DNA of 64,000 nucleotides from Hemileia vastatrix (lineage: Eukaryota > Basidiomycota > Pucciniomycetes > Pucciniales > Zaghouaniaceae). A program made the translations under genes and the position numbers. How positions within the stretch are numbered: the first letter of the stretch is position 1; each line of letters opens with the position of its first letter. The stretch is taken from positions 20,105,823 through 20,169,822 of the forward strand of contig JASXTE010000010.1 of NCBI GenBank assembly GCA_030280995.1. The letters run 5' to 3'. Shown here in pieces: positions 44,238 through 54,996 of the stretch. Under the pieces are notes generated by a model. The model had not been told where the DNA came from, did no database searches, and saw nothing but the letters and a program-made list of their open reading frames with translations.

Positions 44238-45415
44238 ACGGTACAATGCTCAGAAGGACACTTATATAATGCACAAAAGACAGATATGAATACATATAAC
44301 ACCTAGATAATATGCATTATAAAAGTTTTCTTCTGAGGGTTGAACTGTCATTCAGAAGGACATTTTTTATCAAGTCTGTAACACCTTCACTTTTATGGTT
44401 AGCCAACAATCAAATACTATTGAAATTAGCAAAACCCTTGTCATCCTATTGCACAGAACCTAAATTTTCCACCTGAGTAATGGTCCATTGCTGAGAAGGA
44501 CACTTTAATAATTACAACTACCCAACTTTCATAGACTTATATCCTTACTGATGCTCTTTATAAAAGTATCTTTTTCAGCATCTGTCAATGCTCAGAAGGA
44601 TACTTGGTGCCATGTAAAGCCAGATACCACTTTTTTTAATTGTATTTAAGACATTAATCCCATATTTGAAAAATTCATTTTATTAAATTATCATTATTCA
44701 AGGTAAAAAATTCTGGCCAATTTCTTAGGCACACAAAATATTACTAACTCAAAAATAATAATATAATGGAAAGCATATTTCAACACACAGTTATTATTAA
44801 AAACATAGCATTAATCCATTGAATTTTTGAAAAGCAAAAAATAATATTCTCTTAACATATAATAAATATATCTAACTGCCAAATGTCCTTTTATTATTAT
44901 GATCAAAGTATAGAATTCTGCTGGATGCATGTGGCACACAAGATTCAACAATACCCCAATCATAGATAATAAACTGGTAAAAACAAGTTCATTATATTAA
45001 TATTATGAGAAGATAAATATTATCCCATACATACATGTAAACTGTGATATCTGAATTTTCTTCACTTAGTCCATTAACATGAAATGATTTAAAATAATAA
45101 TGCTTCAAAATTCTTCACATTTGCATTTTATATAATTTCTCCTAAGTAACAGATTGATTTATTAATCAATACATACTTTAGCACAAATATAGGTGGGACA
45201 AAAAATTTAATAACTATGCTTTTCAAAGTTTCAAAAACCTATTAATGTATAAATTTGACCTGTTACAACCTTTTTTATGCTTTATCTCACCCACTTGGGC
45301 AAATGTGCATCTGACCATCAGTCAAGTACTTTCTGGAAGCCAATATTCTAGAATAAAAGTATTAATCAAGTATCTTGTTAACCAGTCCACACAATATTTG
45401 ATGTGGTGAGAAATA

Positions 45416-47052
45416 ATTTGACTCATAATATTCCTAGCAATAACTAGTTTGATAAAGATAAATGCCTAGGGGAAAAAATTTGAACCAGATGTCTAGGCCT
45501 TTTTTATATAAGTTGTTGTGTTCCATCAAAAAGTGTTGTCAGAGTTAACCTAAAATCTGCATTATTTATACCTTTTTCTGATGGATCATGTATAAATATA
45601 TCAATCATTGGACATTACATTGAATGCACAGACTTTTTAAATATAATTCATTACACAAATCACCCAAAAATTCTATCTCTGACCCACAAGACGTGATAAT
45701 ACCAGCATTTTCATCTTGAAAACATTGGTTCATCATTTCCTTACTATCAACTTGTGAAAGAAAAATAATCTGTGCCATCTATAGTTTTTGACATATTTTA
45801 CTAGATGTCATGAGCTACTGAGTTGATCAAATATCCATCCATCAAATGTAAATATGATGTTATATCACAACACATATTTTTACTGGTGTTCACGCCATTG
45901 GTTAACTGATCATTACATGATTAAAAAATATGAAAAGTATTTTCAGTGATTACAAGATCCCACAAGCCAACATTCACTTTAGAGCACTATCCATTCCTAT
46001 TATCAACTCTTAATATTATTCAAAGAGTGAGTTACTTGAACATTTGTGAACCACAATTTTCAGTCATTATGTCAATATGACAATTAAACCAACCTTCACT
46101 TATAATGAAAGTGAACAGATACCATAACTACATTTTTTCTGACTGTAATTAATTATAATCAGGTAATTATGTTTTTTAATGGTCATAATATAGAGCCAAC
46201 ATTAACTTGCACCAGAATCAAATCCTCATAATAGAAAATATTCAATAATTTTAAAGAGTAAAATCAATATTGAGAAAGGCTCTGGTACAGCTAAATCAAA
46301 TACTAACAAACCAAAAGTCATTTTCAATATTGAAAATTATTCAATAAAATTAAGGAATAATAATAAATTATAGGCACCTTCGATAATTCTACACTCATGA
46401 TACCCTCTGCTCAAAAATGAGTGCACAAATTTTTTAGTGGTTGCTTGATCATTGCTACCAACCCCCAGACTACTAGTAAAGAATGAAAATCCATGAGTGG
46501 AATTGCAAATTTTTCTTGCCACTGTCTTCATATGCAATATTCATTTCATATTGCATGCCAACTTTTTTGCATGCCAGTCCCCCCACACTACTAGCTGGGT
46601 ATGAAAATCTATCAGCAAAATTGCAAGTTTAGAATGCCACTGTTAATTATGCAATATTCATTTTCATATTGCATGCCAACTTTTTTGCATCCCAGTTGGC
46701 AATCTTATTTTGCATTCAACCTGAAATACACAAATCAAATACAACAAATGATTATTCAACACAATTTGGCACATTGAATCTGGGGCACATACACATGATA
46801 AAATATACATATCTCTTATATATTTTTTTCCTCAAAAGCTTTATGCAGAGAATAAAAATGAGATTGACAATATATAAGTAAACTACTGAGGATATTAGTT
46901 TTTTACATAGAGTCTTCCATATTTGAATCTATATAGATAAGGCTAACAGTTTAAATTTGCTATTTAAACTTGATGAAGAATTTCTCACCAAGGATATGGG
47001 TTTTTTCAGTATAGTTTTTCAAGGCATATTTTCTAACAATATAATGAAAACT
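45416..47052. other. Right half of the CACTA-like element, no gene seen
   Basis: AT-rich, mostly unique sequence with no supported frame. A ~117-bp direct duplication lies at 46462-46578 and 46579-46695; both copies contain (A/C)CTACTAG, 'atgaaaatc', 'gcaatattcattt' and 'catattgcatgccaactttttt'. Confidence 0.6.
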
Positions 47053-47312
47053 CACTACACAATATAGGGGGTGGACTTGCTAGCAAGTCCTCAACCTGAA
47101 CTCAGCTGGAACTCAGATGGAACTCAGACTGAACTCATACTGAACCCATACTGAACTCTACTTGAACACCCACCTAAAACTGTTCTGCTGAGTGGTGTTC
47201 ATCCCTGATTGTATGGTTCCTTTATCAATAGCTCAATGTGTGTTCAATCTGTGGTGAGTTTGGGTCCAAGGTTGCAGATCGCTAGCAAGTCCGCCCCCCA
47301 TATTGTGTGGTG
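47053..47312. mobile_element. CACTA-type MITE, 260 bp
   Basis: The left end CACTACACAATATAGGGGG (47053) and right end ...CCCCCCATATTGTGTGGTG (47312) are inverted and continue inward through GGACTTGCTAGC. ACT flanks both sides (47050-47052 and 47313-47315), the 3-bp duplication of CACTA elements. Between the ends lies a ~11-bp tandem repeat of TGAACTCA type (47096-47170). It has no coding capacity. Its ends resemble those of the large element it sits in (CACCACA...GGGGGTGAACTGCTAG), so one transposase may serve both. Confidence 0.87.
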
Positions 47313-47449
47313 ACTAAGGCTATTGTAAAAAAAGCTCAAATCATCATTCCTCTTTTCCCTTTTCAAAATTATAGGTCACATGACTTATTTTTCACTTTTC
47401 TCAGTAGAAGGTTAATTTTTACATTATGTATGCATGAATATTTCATGTT

Positions 47450-47780
47450 GCATATGCATTATGCATCCATATGCAATATTCAATATGTTATATGCACTAT
47501 GCATTATATAATATAAATTATGCATTATGCATTATTCATTACGCAATATCCAATATGAATTATGCATTATGCATTATGCAATATGTATTATGCAAAATGC
47601 AAAATTCATTAAGCATTAAGCATTATGCAATATTCAATATAAATTATGCAATATGCAATATGAAATATGCAACATGAGTTATTCAATATGCATTTTGTGT
47701 TATGCATAATGTGAATTGCATATTGAGTACACATGCATAATTGGTAATGAATATGTATGAATTTTCAATATGCATCAATA
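47450..47780. repeat. ATGCAT/ATGCAATA-rich degenerate repeat
   Basis: About 330 bp made of alternating TTATGCAT, ATGCAATA and TTCAATAT words in no strict period. It is self-complementary at short range. An open frame through it (47471-47677) is a by-product of the repeat. Confidence 0.85.
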
Positions 47781-48146
47781 ATGTATTTTGAGTACACATG
47801 CATTATGTGTATGTTAGAACAATGTGTGCTCAATTGGTGCTTAACTAAGGATCAAATTACAGTTTTGTTGGATCAACTTGTACTGAATGTAGGGCAAACT
47901 GGGCCTTAATCAAGGACAAATCTCAGACTAAAAGTGACTCAAATTTATTCTCAATGTGAAATTTATGGTAGGTCTGATACATGGCATAAATTAGGGTCAC
48001 CATGGAGTTCAAAGAGTGAGAACTGCTAGCAATTCACCCCCAAATTTCCTGTGGTGTCTCTAGTCTCACTAATGTATTAGAATAGTCAGTCCCATTTAAT
48101 GGCTAGTGCCAGTGCTAGTAGTAGTCTGCTTTCTCAGGTCATAACA

Positions 48147-48482
48147 GTGTAGTAGGATCAGGTAAAGCTTCTGGACCTGTGTAGATATTGGTTTTGGAAG
48201 GAATCATTGGAAAAATACATTTAACTTTTTTTATCTTGAAGAGATCACAGGTAGTTCTTTCAGGAAGGCCAGGATTAGAAATCAAACAAGGAAACTAGTA
48301 TTTGGCACATAATTTTAATGGGAAAGCTAAATCTTTTGAATAAATTTTAAAATTATGATAAGAAAGATGAAGCCAAATATATGTTTTGGAGGAGATGGTT
48401 GAAGAGGATAAAGAGAGGATAAATATATGATTGATCAAATATTCAAATTTAAGAATGAGAGAATTCTTCATTGGAGGGAGGA
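48147..48482 (+). mobile_element. 3' internal end of an E1-like element, with polypurine tract
   Basis: The last part resembles 3650-3807 of E1, including 'gaagag...atgaatat', 'attcaaa...aatgag' and the tract TTGGAGGGAGGA at 48471-48482. No coding part remains. It starts at or after the end of the E4 LTR (48146). Confidence 0.65.
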
Positions 48483-50778
48483 TGTGGAAGTCTAAAGTTT
48501 AGTATGGCACTTAATAATACTTTTATTGGAAGCTGTGTTGATTTTTATAGAGATTGAAAATGCCAATCTAATATCACATATTTTTTATTATTAAAAGAAC
48601 AGATGGTTTAATGCAAAAAATGGGTTTATTAATTGAGTCAAAAAAACATTTATTTGATGGAAAATAATTATTATTATAAGCCAGAAAAAATATGGAAATT
48701 AATTTCAAGAAGCTCAAAAAACTTAGGTAATTTTTCAATAATTTTTACTTTTTTCTTATATTTTTAATTATTTTACAAAGTTTACTAAATATTTTTGATT
48801 TTTGATAATTTTCTTAACTTTGATAATTTTTACCAGGATGAATAGGACTGCGCAGACTACAAAAACTAGTTTGGATTGTAGAGAGGAACTAGATATACGA
48901 TCTGTAATCCTTCATGAGTTTTTATTAAGGTTTTCAGGTTCAAATTGTGTCAAGAAGTCTGGACAAGCTCTGGAAAAGCTCTGGGATACTCTGGAAGGGA
49001 AAAGTGGGGCATGCAACTTGAATATGCATATAAAGGCTGAGACTCAGAATTAGTAGGGGTATCTTATCTATCCACCTGTCTAAAAACAAATATTAACAAC
49101 AATCATCATTATTTTACATAACATTTCATAATTTTCAATACCCTTATAAAATATCAAATTTATATAACACATCATAAATTTTACTCAACAATTCATAAAT
49201 ATTATTGGTGGGTTGTCTAGAAGGAGTAGGAAAAGAAGATAAAAGTAGAGGTATAATAGGAAGATAAAAACTAATTTGTAAGTAGTATTTTAAAAGTAGA
49301 TACTAATTGGATTTATGGAGAGTAATACAACAATATTTTATGAGTTAATGACACTACAGTAGATTTAAAGAATATCTAATATTTTTTTGTAAGTTATTTC
49401 TCAATGCGCGGGAATCAATTATTGTTATTAATAGACTTATGGAAACCTTGAAATTATATAAGATTTATATTAGAACTGTAAGACTAATAATAATAAAAAT
49501 AATTTGTATGATATTTAAAATATAATAAAAGTATGAGTATAATAAGTGATAGATAAAAAAGAGGAATTACAAGACCCTTTTATAGGCAAGAATACATTCT
49601 GAGGCACTTCCAATGTATATACAAAAATGATAGTGCGCGAAACAAAAAACCAAATGAACTTAATTAAATCATACATGTTGAGGGAAAAATGAAACAACAA
49701 ATTAAACCTGTGAATAAATTAATAACTCTCCCATATTAAAGCTCCAAACAAGTAATGAATAACTAAATAAGTATGAGGCCATGAGAATTGTGAGAAAAAA
49801 TATCCTAAACAAGTATTATACTACGATGTAAAGTTTTAATTTAAAACAACTAGAATTATTTTCACACAAAATTTTATATAATCAATTTAGTTCAATTATA
49901 AAGAGAAATTAATTAATTGTTTTAACTACTTTCAGTAAATATTTTAATTGAAACAAATAATTAATTTAATTTTAACTTATTTAAAGTGAGAATTTAATAT
50001 TAATATATTAAATATGTATTTTAAATTATTTACTAATTATATTGACACAATTAAGGGTCAAAAAAGCGCCCAATATTTATGGATAAAATTATATGATGAG
50101 TTGAATTTAATGTCTAAGTTATATAAAATAAATTTTACTTCAATTATAAGTTAAATATAATTAAGCTTATAATATTATAATTAATTTAATTTTTTTTTGA
50201 AATATTAAATACATAGAAGTGCGCCATGTTTTTATAGAATATAATATTAATTTATGTAATAAAACTTATTTAATAATAAAATTAAATATAGTAATTATTT
50301 ATTCATAAAATATTTATAATTTCATTATTTAATAAAATAATTTATTGTAACTACATATTGTTATTCCCTTACATGATTTCAGTAATTTATTATATAAATT
50401 ACTGTGCTCCTGAGATAGCTTGGCTGACAAATATACACTTATAGGGTATCAGTAGAATTATCTCAACCTCAAGGACTAAAAATTAACATCTTTTAATTAA
50501 AATAAAAAACTTCATAAAAATATATAAGTCTATCATTTAGACAACTTTTCTTAGTACAACTTTATTGTTGTATTTCTTCTTCTAATCTTTAAGAACACCA
50601 ATCCTACATCTCTGAACCATTATTTTCAATTGGTCAACTTGTCACTTTATATCAAGTAGACACTTTAGCTTAGTTAATTGTGAACCCTCTATTTACTTAA
50701 AAGGACAATGTTTTCTTTGGTTTATCCAACTCCCTTGAATTCTGCTTACAGAAAGGTGGCTGTAAGAGTCTATCTACA
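48483..50778 (+). mobile_element. LTR of the E1 family, interrupted by an E8-family solo LTR
   Basis: It starts TGTGGAAGTCTAAAG after the polypurine tract and ends near TCTATCTACA. Without the insertion at 49206-50429 it is about 1070 bp and matches the E1 LTR in order, for example ACTACAAAAACTAG, AAGCTCTGG and ACCCTTATAAAAT, then after the insertion TATAGGGTATCAGTAGAA and AGGACAATGTTTTCTTT. Confidence 0.8.
49206..50429 (-). mobile_element. Solo LTR of the E8 family, nested in an LTR
   Basis: In plus coordinates it starts TGGTGGGTTGTCTAG and ends TTGGCTGACA (1224 bp); reversed, it matches the E8 5' LTR (58738-60068) from TGT(T/C)AGCC(A/G)(A/G)GC to CTAGACAACC. The flanks ATTAT (49201-49205) and AATAT (50430-50434) fit a 5-bp target duplication with one change. 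Shared landmarks include GACCCTTAATTGTGTC (reversed near 50050) and the CTTTTATAGGCAAG block (49575). Removing it restores the host LTR. Confidence 0.85.
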
Positions 50779-50832
50779 CAGTCTTAGGCTAGCATTAGCA
50801 CTAGTAGTAGTGTGCCCTATTAGGTCCTAACA
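50779..50832 (+). mobile_element. Tail of a second E4-type LTR
   Basis: GGCTAGCATTAGCACTAGTA...CCTAACA resembles 48100-48146 (GGCTAGTGCCAGTGCTAGTA...CATAACA), the end of the E4 3' LTR. Only about 54 bp remain, directly after the E1-family LTR. Confidence 0.55.
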
Positions 50833-51470
50833 CTTAGTAGCTTGATGATTATCTCTTGAAGAATTCCAATTTTTTTTGATAATCCTATTTCCTAAACCAA
50901 ATTCCATGATACATTTATGATCTGAAAAGTAAAGTCCATGGCCTTTGATATGAGCTGGTAGAAGGATTGGTCTTCCAGTAATAGGATCAATATAACAGAA
51001 AGGTGCAAACATAATAATATTATAATCTTTTTTTTCAACATTGATCTGAAGGACATTATATTTGAATAAATCTAACCCTAATTCTGACTCTGATTTTCAA
51101 AATTGCACAAAAACTTGAAAAGTGATGGTAAAAATTCCAACAAGAGGGAGATAAAGGCCTATATAATAATCAGATAATAGTTTCAGAAGCCTTATCCTCT
51201 AATAATGCAATATAAAAACATGAAATAAACAAAGTGAAATTTTGAAAAAAAGTCTCAACTTTAAAGGCCAAAATCTCAGCAACCACTGAACCAAATTCAA
51301 ATCCTTTTGTGTGAAATAAAACATAAACTTTATGAGAATCTTCAGTTAAAATGACATTCAATTCAAATAAATCTAACCCTCATTCAGATTCAAATTTTCA
51401 AGATTTTACAAAAACTTGAAAAGTGATAATGGAAATGACAAGAAGAGGAGTTTAATAGGTCTACTTATAT
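50827..51470 (-). pseudogene. Unidentified decayed coding sequence with an internal repeat
   Basis: Read leftwards, two homologous segments follow each other: one near 51420-51170 (TFQVFVKS-stop-KFESE...GLDLFELNVI, then HTKGFEFGSVVAEILAFKVE) and one from 51130 to 50827 (TFQVFVQF-stop-KSESELGLDLFKYNVLQI, then FCYIDPITGRPILLPAHIKG, HGLYFSDHKCIMEFGLGNR). The frame has at least three stops. The repeat is also clear in DNA (TTCAAGTTTTTGT..AA.TTTGAAAAT). I do not recognise a family. Confidence 0.45.
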
Positions 51471-52935
51471 CCAGATAAGAGTCCCACATATATTTAAGTA
51501 TTAAATTTTTATAGAAAGAAAGAAATATCATATAGGCATGAAGAAAAGAGATGAAACTTACCTTGATTGAAAAGTAGGAAAAATAGAGTGAGAAAGATTT
51601 ACATTGGAATTTGGGGGAAGTTGAATGTGAAGTAGGTGAAATGCATAAAGAATGTGCAATGTATGTGTTTTAATGACATGGAACCAAAAAAAAGTTAAAT
51701 AGGGGAATGGGGGATAATAACCATGCCAAGGAGGGTTGAAGAGTAGGATGACACAGCTGAAAAAAGAAAGAAAAGAGGGAGAGAAAAAAAGTTTAAGTTT
51801 ACCTTGAAAATCAAAAAAACACTAAAAAACAAATTTAGATACAAAAAAGAAAGAAAAAATCTAAAAATCTAAAAATCTAAAAAATGAATTAAATGGCTTA
51901 GCTGAAGAGAAGAGATGTGAAAATAAATGAAACTAAATTGTTTGAGAAATGTTTGACGAGAGGAGGAAAAGGATATAAGTGATGAATGAAACATTAAAAC
52001 ATTTAAAAACTATGTGATTTCATATTGAGTTGGTGAATGAAAACAAATGAGACATCCAAAAAAGAGAAATTCACTGTAAATTCAAAATAAAAATGTATAT
52101 GCAAAAAACAAAAACACTAAACCAAGTGAACCAAATAAAGCACACAAGTTGAAAATTTGGAGAGTATGAAAAAAAAGTTAAAAGGGTTGTGTTTCAAAGT
52201 GTTGGAGGGTGATTGGCATAACGACAGAGTGGTGAATGAAAACAAATGAGTCATCCAAAAAAGAGCATTCACCATAAATTCAAAATAAAAATGAATATGC
52301 AAAAAAGACAAAACATCAAAACAAGTGAATAAAATAAAGCGCACAAGTTGAACATTTTGAAAGTATGAAAAAAAAAAGTTAAAAGGGTTGTTTCAAAATG
52401 TTGGAAGGTGATTGGCATAATACCAGAGTGTATGCTGGTGAAAAGAATGTTTTGTGATTGAAGAAAGGGGAGAACTGATGCAGTTTTGGGATCCTCTTCT
52501 TCATATTTAATTGAGGAATTTCAAGAATTTAGTAAGATCATATCTGGGATCATGATAAATATTTGGCCCCTTGGGATGATGAAAACTTTTTGGAAAGAAA
52601 AGACACATAAGCTAAAGTGTCTTCCAAACCAGGATCAGAATCAGAGTCAGCAGCTAAGGTTAAAGTGAAAGAATTCATAGCCAAGTGAAGTTGCTTTCTA
52701 GTAGAGAGGTGCTTCATTATTGTCAGCAGAAAAGGTTGTTGCTAGAAGGTTTAGTTGATGAGTTGGAAGTGTGAATTTGCCACCAAATGAGAAGGTGGGG
52801 TGTGTAGATAGAAAGAAATGTAATGTGTTTGCCACCAAAATTAAGTAGCATATAGTGAAGAGAGCCATAAGGATGGCATCCACAATTATATGTCATATGA
52901 CTTTCTGACAAATCAATCATGGATGTGATGAGTTT
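51471..52935. other. AT-rich region, no supported gene
   Basis: Purine-rich plus strand with (AAATCT)n-like short repeats near 51855-51885 and a 199-bp tandem duplication (52031-52428). At 52539-52688 a short plus-strand frame reads WDHDKYLAPWDDENFLERKD, stop, KVSSKPGSESESAAKVKVKE; it looks protein-like but has no upstream continuation and no recognised family. Confidence 0.45.
52031..52428. repeat. 199-bp tandem duplication
   Basis: Copies 52031-52229 and 52230-52428 both start TGGTGAATGAAAACAAATGA and include 'catccaaaaaagag', 'aaattcaaaataaaaatg' and 'tgttggaggtgattggcataa'-type ends. Differences are few. Confidence 0.9.
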
Positions 52936-53095
52936 GGGATCAGGAATTAGGAATGGAAATTGGGGTATAAGAGGAGGGATAATGCATTATCATTCAATCC
53001 ATATTCACTAGCCCTGGGGCTAGTGGATAAGATCTTCCATAATTAAGAATTTCTGATCCCAGAAAAAAAATTCTTGATTCCTAATTACAGATCCC
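52936..53095. mobile_element. Possible small inverted-repeat element
   Basis: GGGATCAGGAATTAGGAAT at 52936 and the reverse complement of the segment ending 53095 (GGGATCTGTAATTAGGAAT) match at 17 of 19 bases, enclosing 160 bp without coding capacity. No clear target duplication was found, so MITE status is uncertain. Confidence 0.35.
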
Positions 53096-53099
53096 TTAA

Positions 53100-53893
53100 C
53101 ATTGATACCCCCTATTATTTACATCCACTTATTCCTCAAAGTCTTCTTCATTAATTTCTTCATGATCTAGATTGTAATACTGTGTAGCAGTATCCCAGTA
53201 TTTTTCAGTGAACTTCATACAATTATCTACTAATCTGGATGTTTCTTGCCTCAAATAGATTTGAGTGGATTAGATAAAAATGCTAACTTGTAAATTTTGG
53301 CTAAATTTTCCCTTTGAGCTGGGAGTAATTTTTTATACCAATTCAAATCATAGAATTTTATTGGTAAACATTTTGGGGCTTTCAGAAACAGTCTCTTTAG
53401 GATCTTTTTTTTGAAAGTAAGTACAACATTGATGGCTTTTTCCTTCCATCTTCCCATATTTTTTTCATTTTAGAATCCAAACAGAAAAGGAAGATATATG
53501 CAGCTTCAGAATGTTAGGGCAAGTACTTGATAAAGTAAGCATTTTTTAGGATGATACTCATCATCAATATGAGCTTGAAGACAGCTAATTATTTCTCTAT
53601 ATCATTGAGAAAAATTTGTATCAACTGGTAAAATTAAGCATTCCTCACGAAGCTGTATGATAACATAAAAGTAAGTAATTTTAGATTTTAGGAAGAATAC
53701 TTACCATTTTTTGAGCCATTTGTATAAATTTTCTCTCCTCATCTTGATTGTGCTTGCCTCAATGTTTTGTTTCAGTTACATAAAACTGAACCATCTTAAA
53801 ATGAACATAATGAATGTAGGCTTGTTGAAGAAGGCCATAGTTTTCCATGTAATTTTTATTGAAATCCATAAATTTGTAGGCATTCACTATTAG
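53100..53893 (-). pseudogene. Unidentified spliced gene, decayed, cut by the copia element
   Basis: Read leftwards from 53893: NAYKFMDFNKNYMENYGLLQ..FKMVQFYVTETKH, stop, then ERKFIQMAQKM. An intron 53704-53653 (52 bp, GTAAGTATTC...ATACAG) joins in frame to LREECLILPVDTNFSQ, stop, YREIISCLQAHIDDEYHPKK. Further stops follow, then KAPKCLPIKFYDLNWYKKLL (about 53370) and, after a frameshift near 53252, ETSRLVDNCMKFTEKYWDTA and an acidic end HEEINEEDFEE at about 53110. The start is lost at the copia LTR edge, so copia probably inserted into this gene. I do not recognise the family; it could be a host gene or a transposon protein. Confidence 0.5.
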
Positions 53894-54052
53894 TGCTTGA
53901 CAATATAGTGCCATAACCCAAAGTGTACCAGGTCAGTCCTGTTGGTTTATTATCCAGAATGGATGAAGTATTTATTACCAAACTATAGTGCCATAACCCA
54001 AAGTGCACCATTTCAGTCCCCTCAGTCTATTATCCAGAATGGATTTTGACCA
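53894..54052 (-). repeat. E7 3' LTR, made of two 80-bp units
   Basis: TATAGTGCCATAACCC starts at 53904 and again at 53984; each unit also has CCAGAATGGAT and a CAGTCC...TTATCC core. The same paired arrangement forms the right repeat at 58574-58737. Read as LTRs they are very short for copia, so a host minisatellite split by the element is the alternative. Confidence 0.6.
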
Positions 54053-54318
54053 GCTGGGTACAACAGCTAGACTATATACATGTTTGCGTTTATTTTTCCC
54101 TAACCTTATTTAGTATTATCCCTAATTTATATGTACTAAACCCCCCTACGTAATAATGATCATCATGTATAATCAGTAAAAAAATGAGAGTGAATTTAGT
54201 AGTAATAATATTTTAAATACATAAAACTATTTATCTATTAACTTATTTGAATTTATTTTATTCAATGACTTTGTCATACAATCTGTGATTTGTTGTAAAC
54301 AAGGGATCCACCTTAATG

Positions 54319-54606
54319 TTAATTTTTTTCATATATGAGTTGATTTAGAAAGTAAAAATCCAGGGTTGCATTTTGGGTGTCCCTATTTAATGGTGGATTG
54401 TGGCCTATGTCCACTTTAGTAGTATTGTTGTAATTAAGAATAACATCTACACCATACCCTAAAAAATCCTCCACTAAATTCCTTACCCACACACCCATCC
54501 TTGCCCCCATACCCAGCGCCATGTACTCAGCATGCAAGGCAGCCAAGCCAACTGATTTTTGCCGCTTTACCATCCAGCTTACTGGTACTCCACATACCAT
54601 AATCAC
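54319..54606 (-). pseudogene. E7 RNase H
   Basis: GVPVSWMVKRQKSVGLAALH followed by AEYMALGMGARMGVWVRNLV is the typical copia RNase H segment (S-W-x-S-K-R-Q ... A-E-Y-x-A-L). The open stretch is 95 codons. The end (HNPPLNRDTQNATLDFYFL) corresponds to the usual N-P...R-T-K-H-I-D...F-I region with changes. Confidence 0.85.
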
Positions 54607-54996
54607 ATTTCCATGACTAGCCCTCCATCCTTATCCCCTCCATTCCAAATCTGCAAAAATTTCCACCTGTATGTCATTGTTTAGCTTTGGTGATATCTTG
54701 AATTTCAAGTCTTTTGTTTTGGTTACATATTGGATTAAATGTTGTAATAAAATCCAATGTGTGTTGTTTGGGTGACTTGCAAATTGTGCTGGGACATTTA
54801 CTACATAACTTATATTGGGATATGTGCCTTGTTCAACATAACTTAGAGGTCCTACTCTTTACAAAAAATTTTGTGATCTTACTGCTGGTCCAGAATTATC
54901 TGAAGTCTCAAGTTTGAATTTTGCTGGTAAAGGCATGTTTGACAAATTTTTAAAAGAGTTGAATTGTTTGATAATTTTGTCTATCAGTGTATGCTG

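Larger units (their letters stand above)
26750..45415. repeat. Hairpin-rich higher-order repeat (~1.65 kb units), split by E5
   Basis: The landmark AGATTGATT(T/A)A recurs at 28741, 30391 and 45151; the spacing is 1650 bp and, after removing E5, 1633 bp. Units run about 27357-29006, 29007-30656 and 30657-31114 joined to 44242-45415. An incomplete unit precedes them (26750-27356). Each unit has four hairpins spaced about 230-240 bp apart and then a ~750-bp AT-rich segment. Copies have diverged considerably. No gene is seen. Confidence 0.85.
26167..48056. mobile_element. Large CACTA-like (EnSpm) DNA transposon, no transposase seen
   Basis: The left end CACCACAGGAAGTTTGGGGG (26167 on, continuing TGAACTGCTAG) and the reverse complement of the right end at 48056 agree at 29 of the first 31 bases. 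TCT flanks both ends (26164-26166 and 48057-48059), the 3-bp target duplication typical of CACTA elements. The host sequence outside is the E4 3' LTR. The span is 21,890 bp; without E5 (13,127 bp with its duplication) and the MITE it is about 8.5 kb. No open frame in the remaining DNA resembles a transposase, so it is probably non-autonomous. Most of its left half is a hairpin-rich tandem repeat. Confidence 0.82.
20758..48146 (+). mobile_element. E4: chromodomain Ty3 retrotransposon, multiply interrupted
   Basis: Order: end of gag, protease, RT-RNase H, integrase (split by the solo LTR 24362-25463), chromodomain, polypurine tract, and a short 3' LTR (26009-26166 and 48060-48146) split by the 21.9-kb CACTA-like element. 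The 5' LTR and most of gag are missing; gag begins at the E2 LTR edge. Removing the insertions leaves an ordinary chromovirus of about 5.4 kb. The coding frames carry many stops. Confidence 0.85.

Noticed and set aside
47471..47677. 68-codon frame rich in Tyr/Ile/Met/His
   Set aside because: It is a translation of the ATGCAT-word repeat and has no start context or homologous copy.
53001..53040. CTAGCCCTGGGGCTAG palindrome as a regulatory site
   Set aside because: It is a single short palindrome in AT-rich DNA with no neighbouring intact gene; kept only as part of the uncertain small inverted-repeat element.
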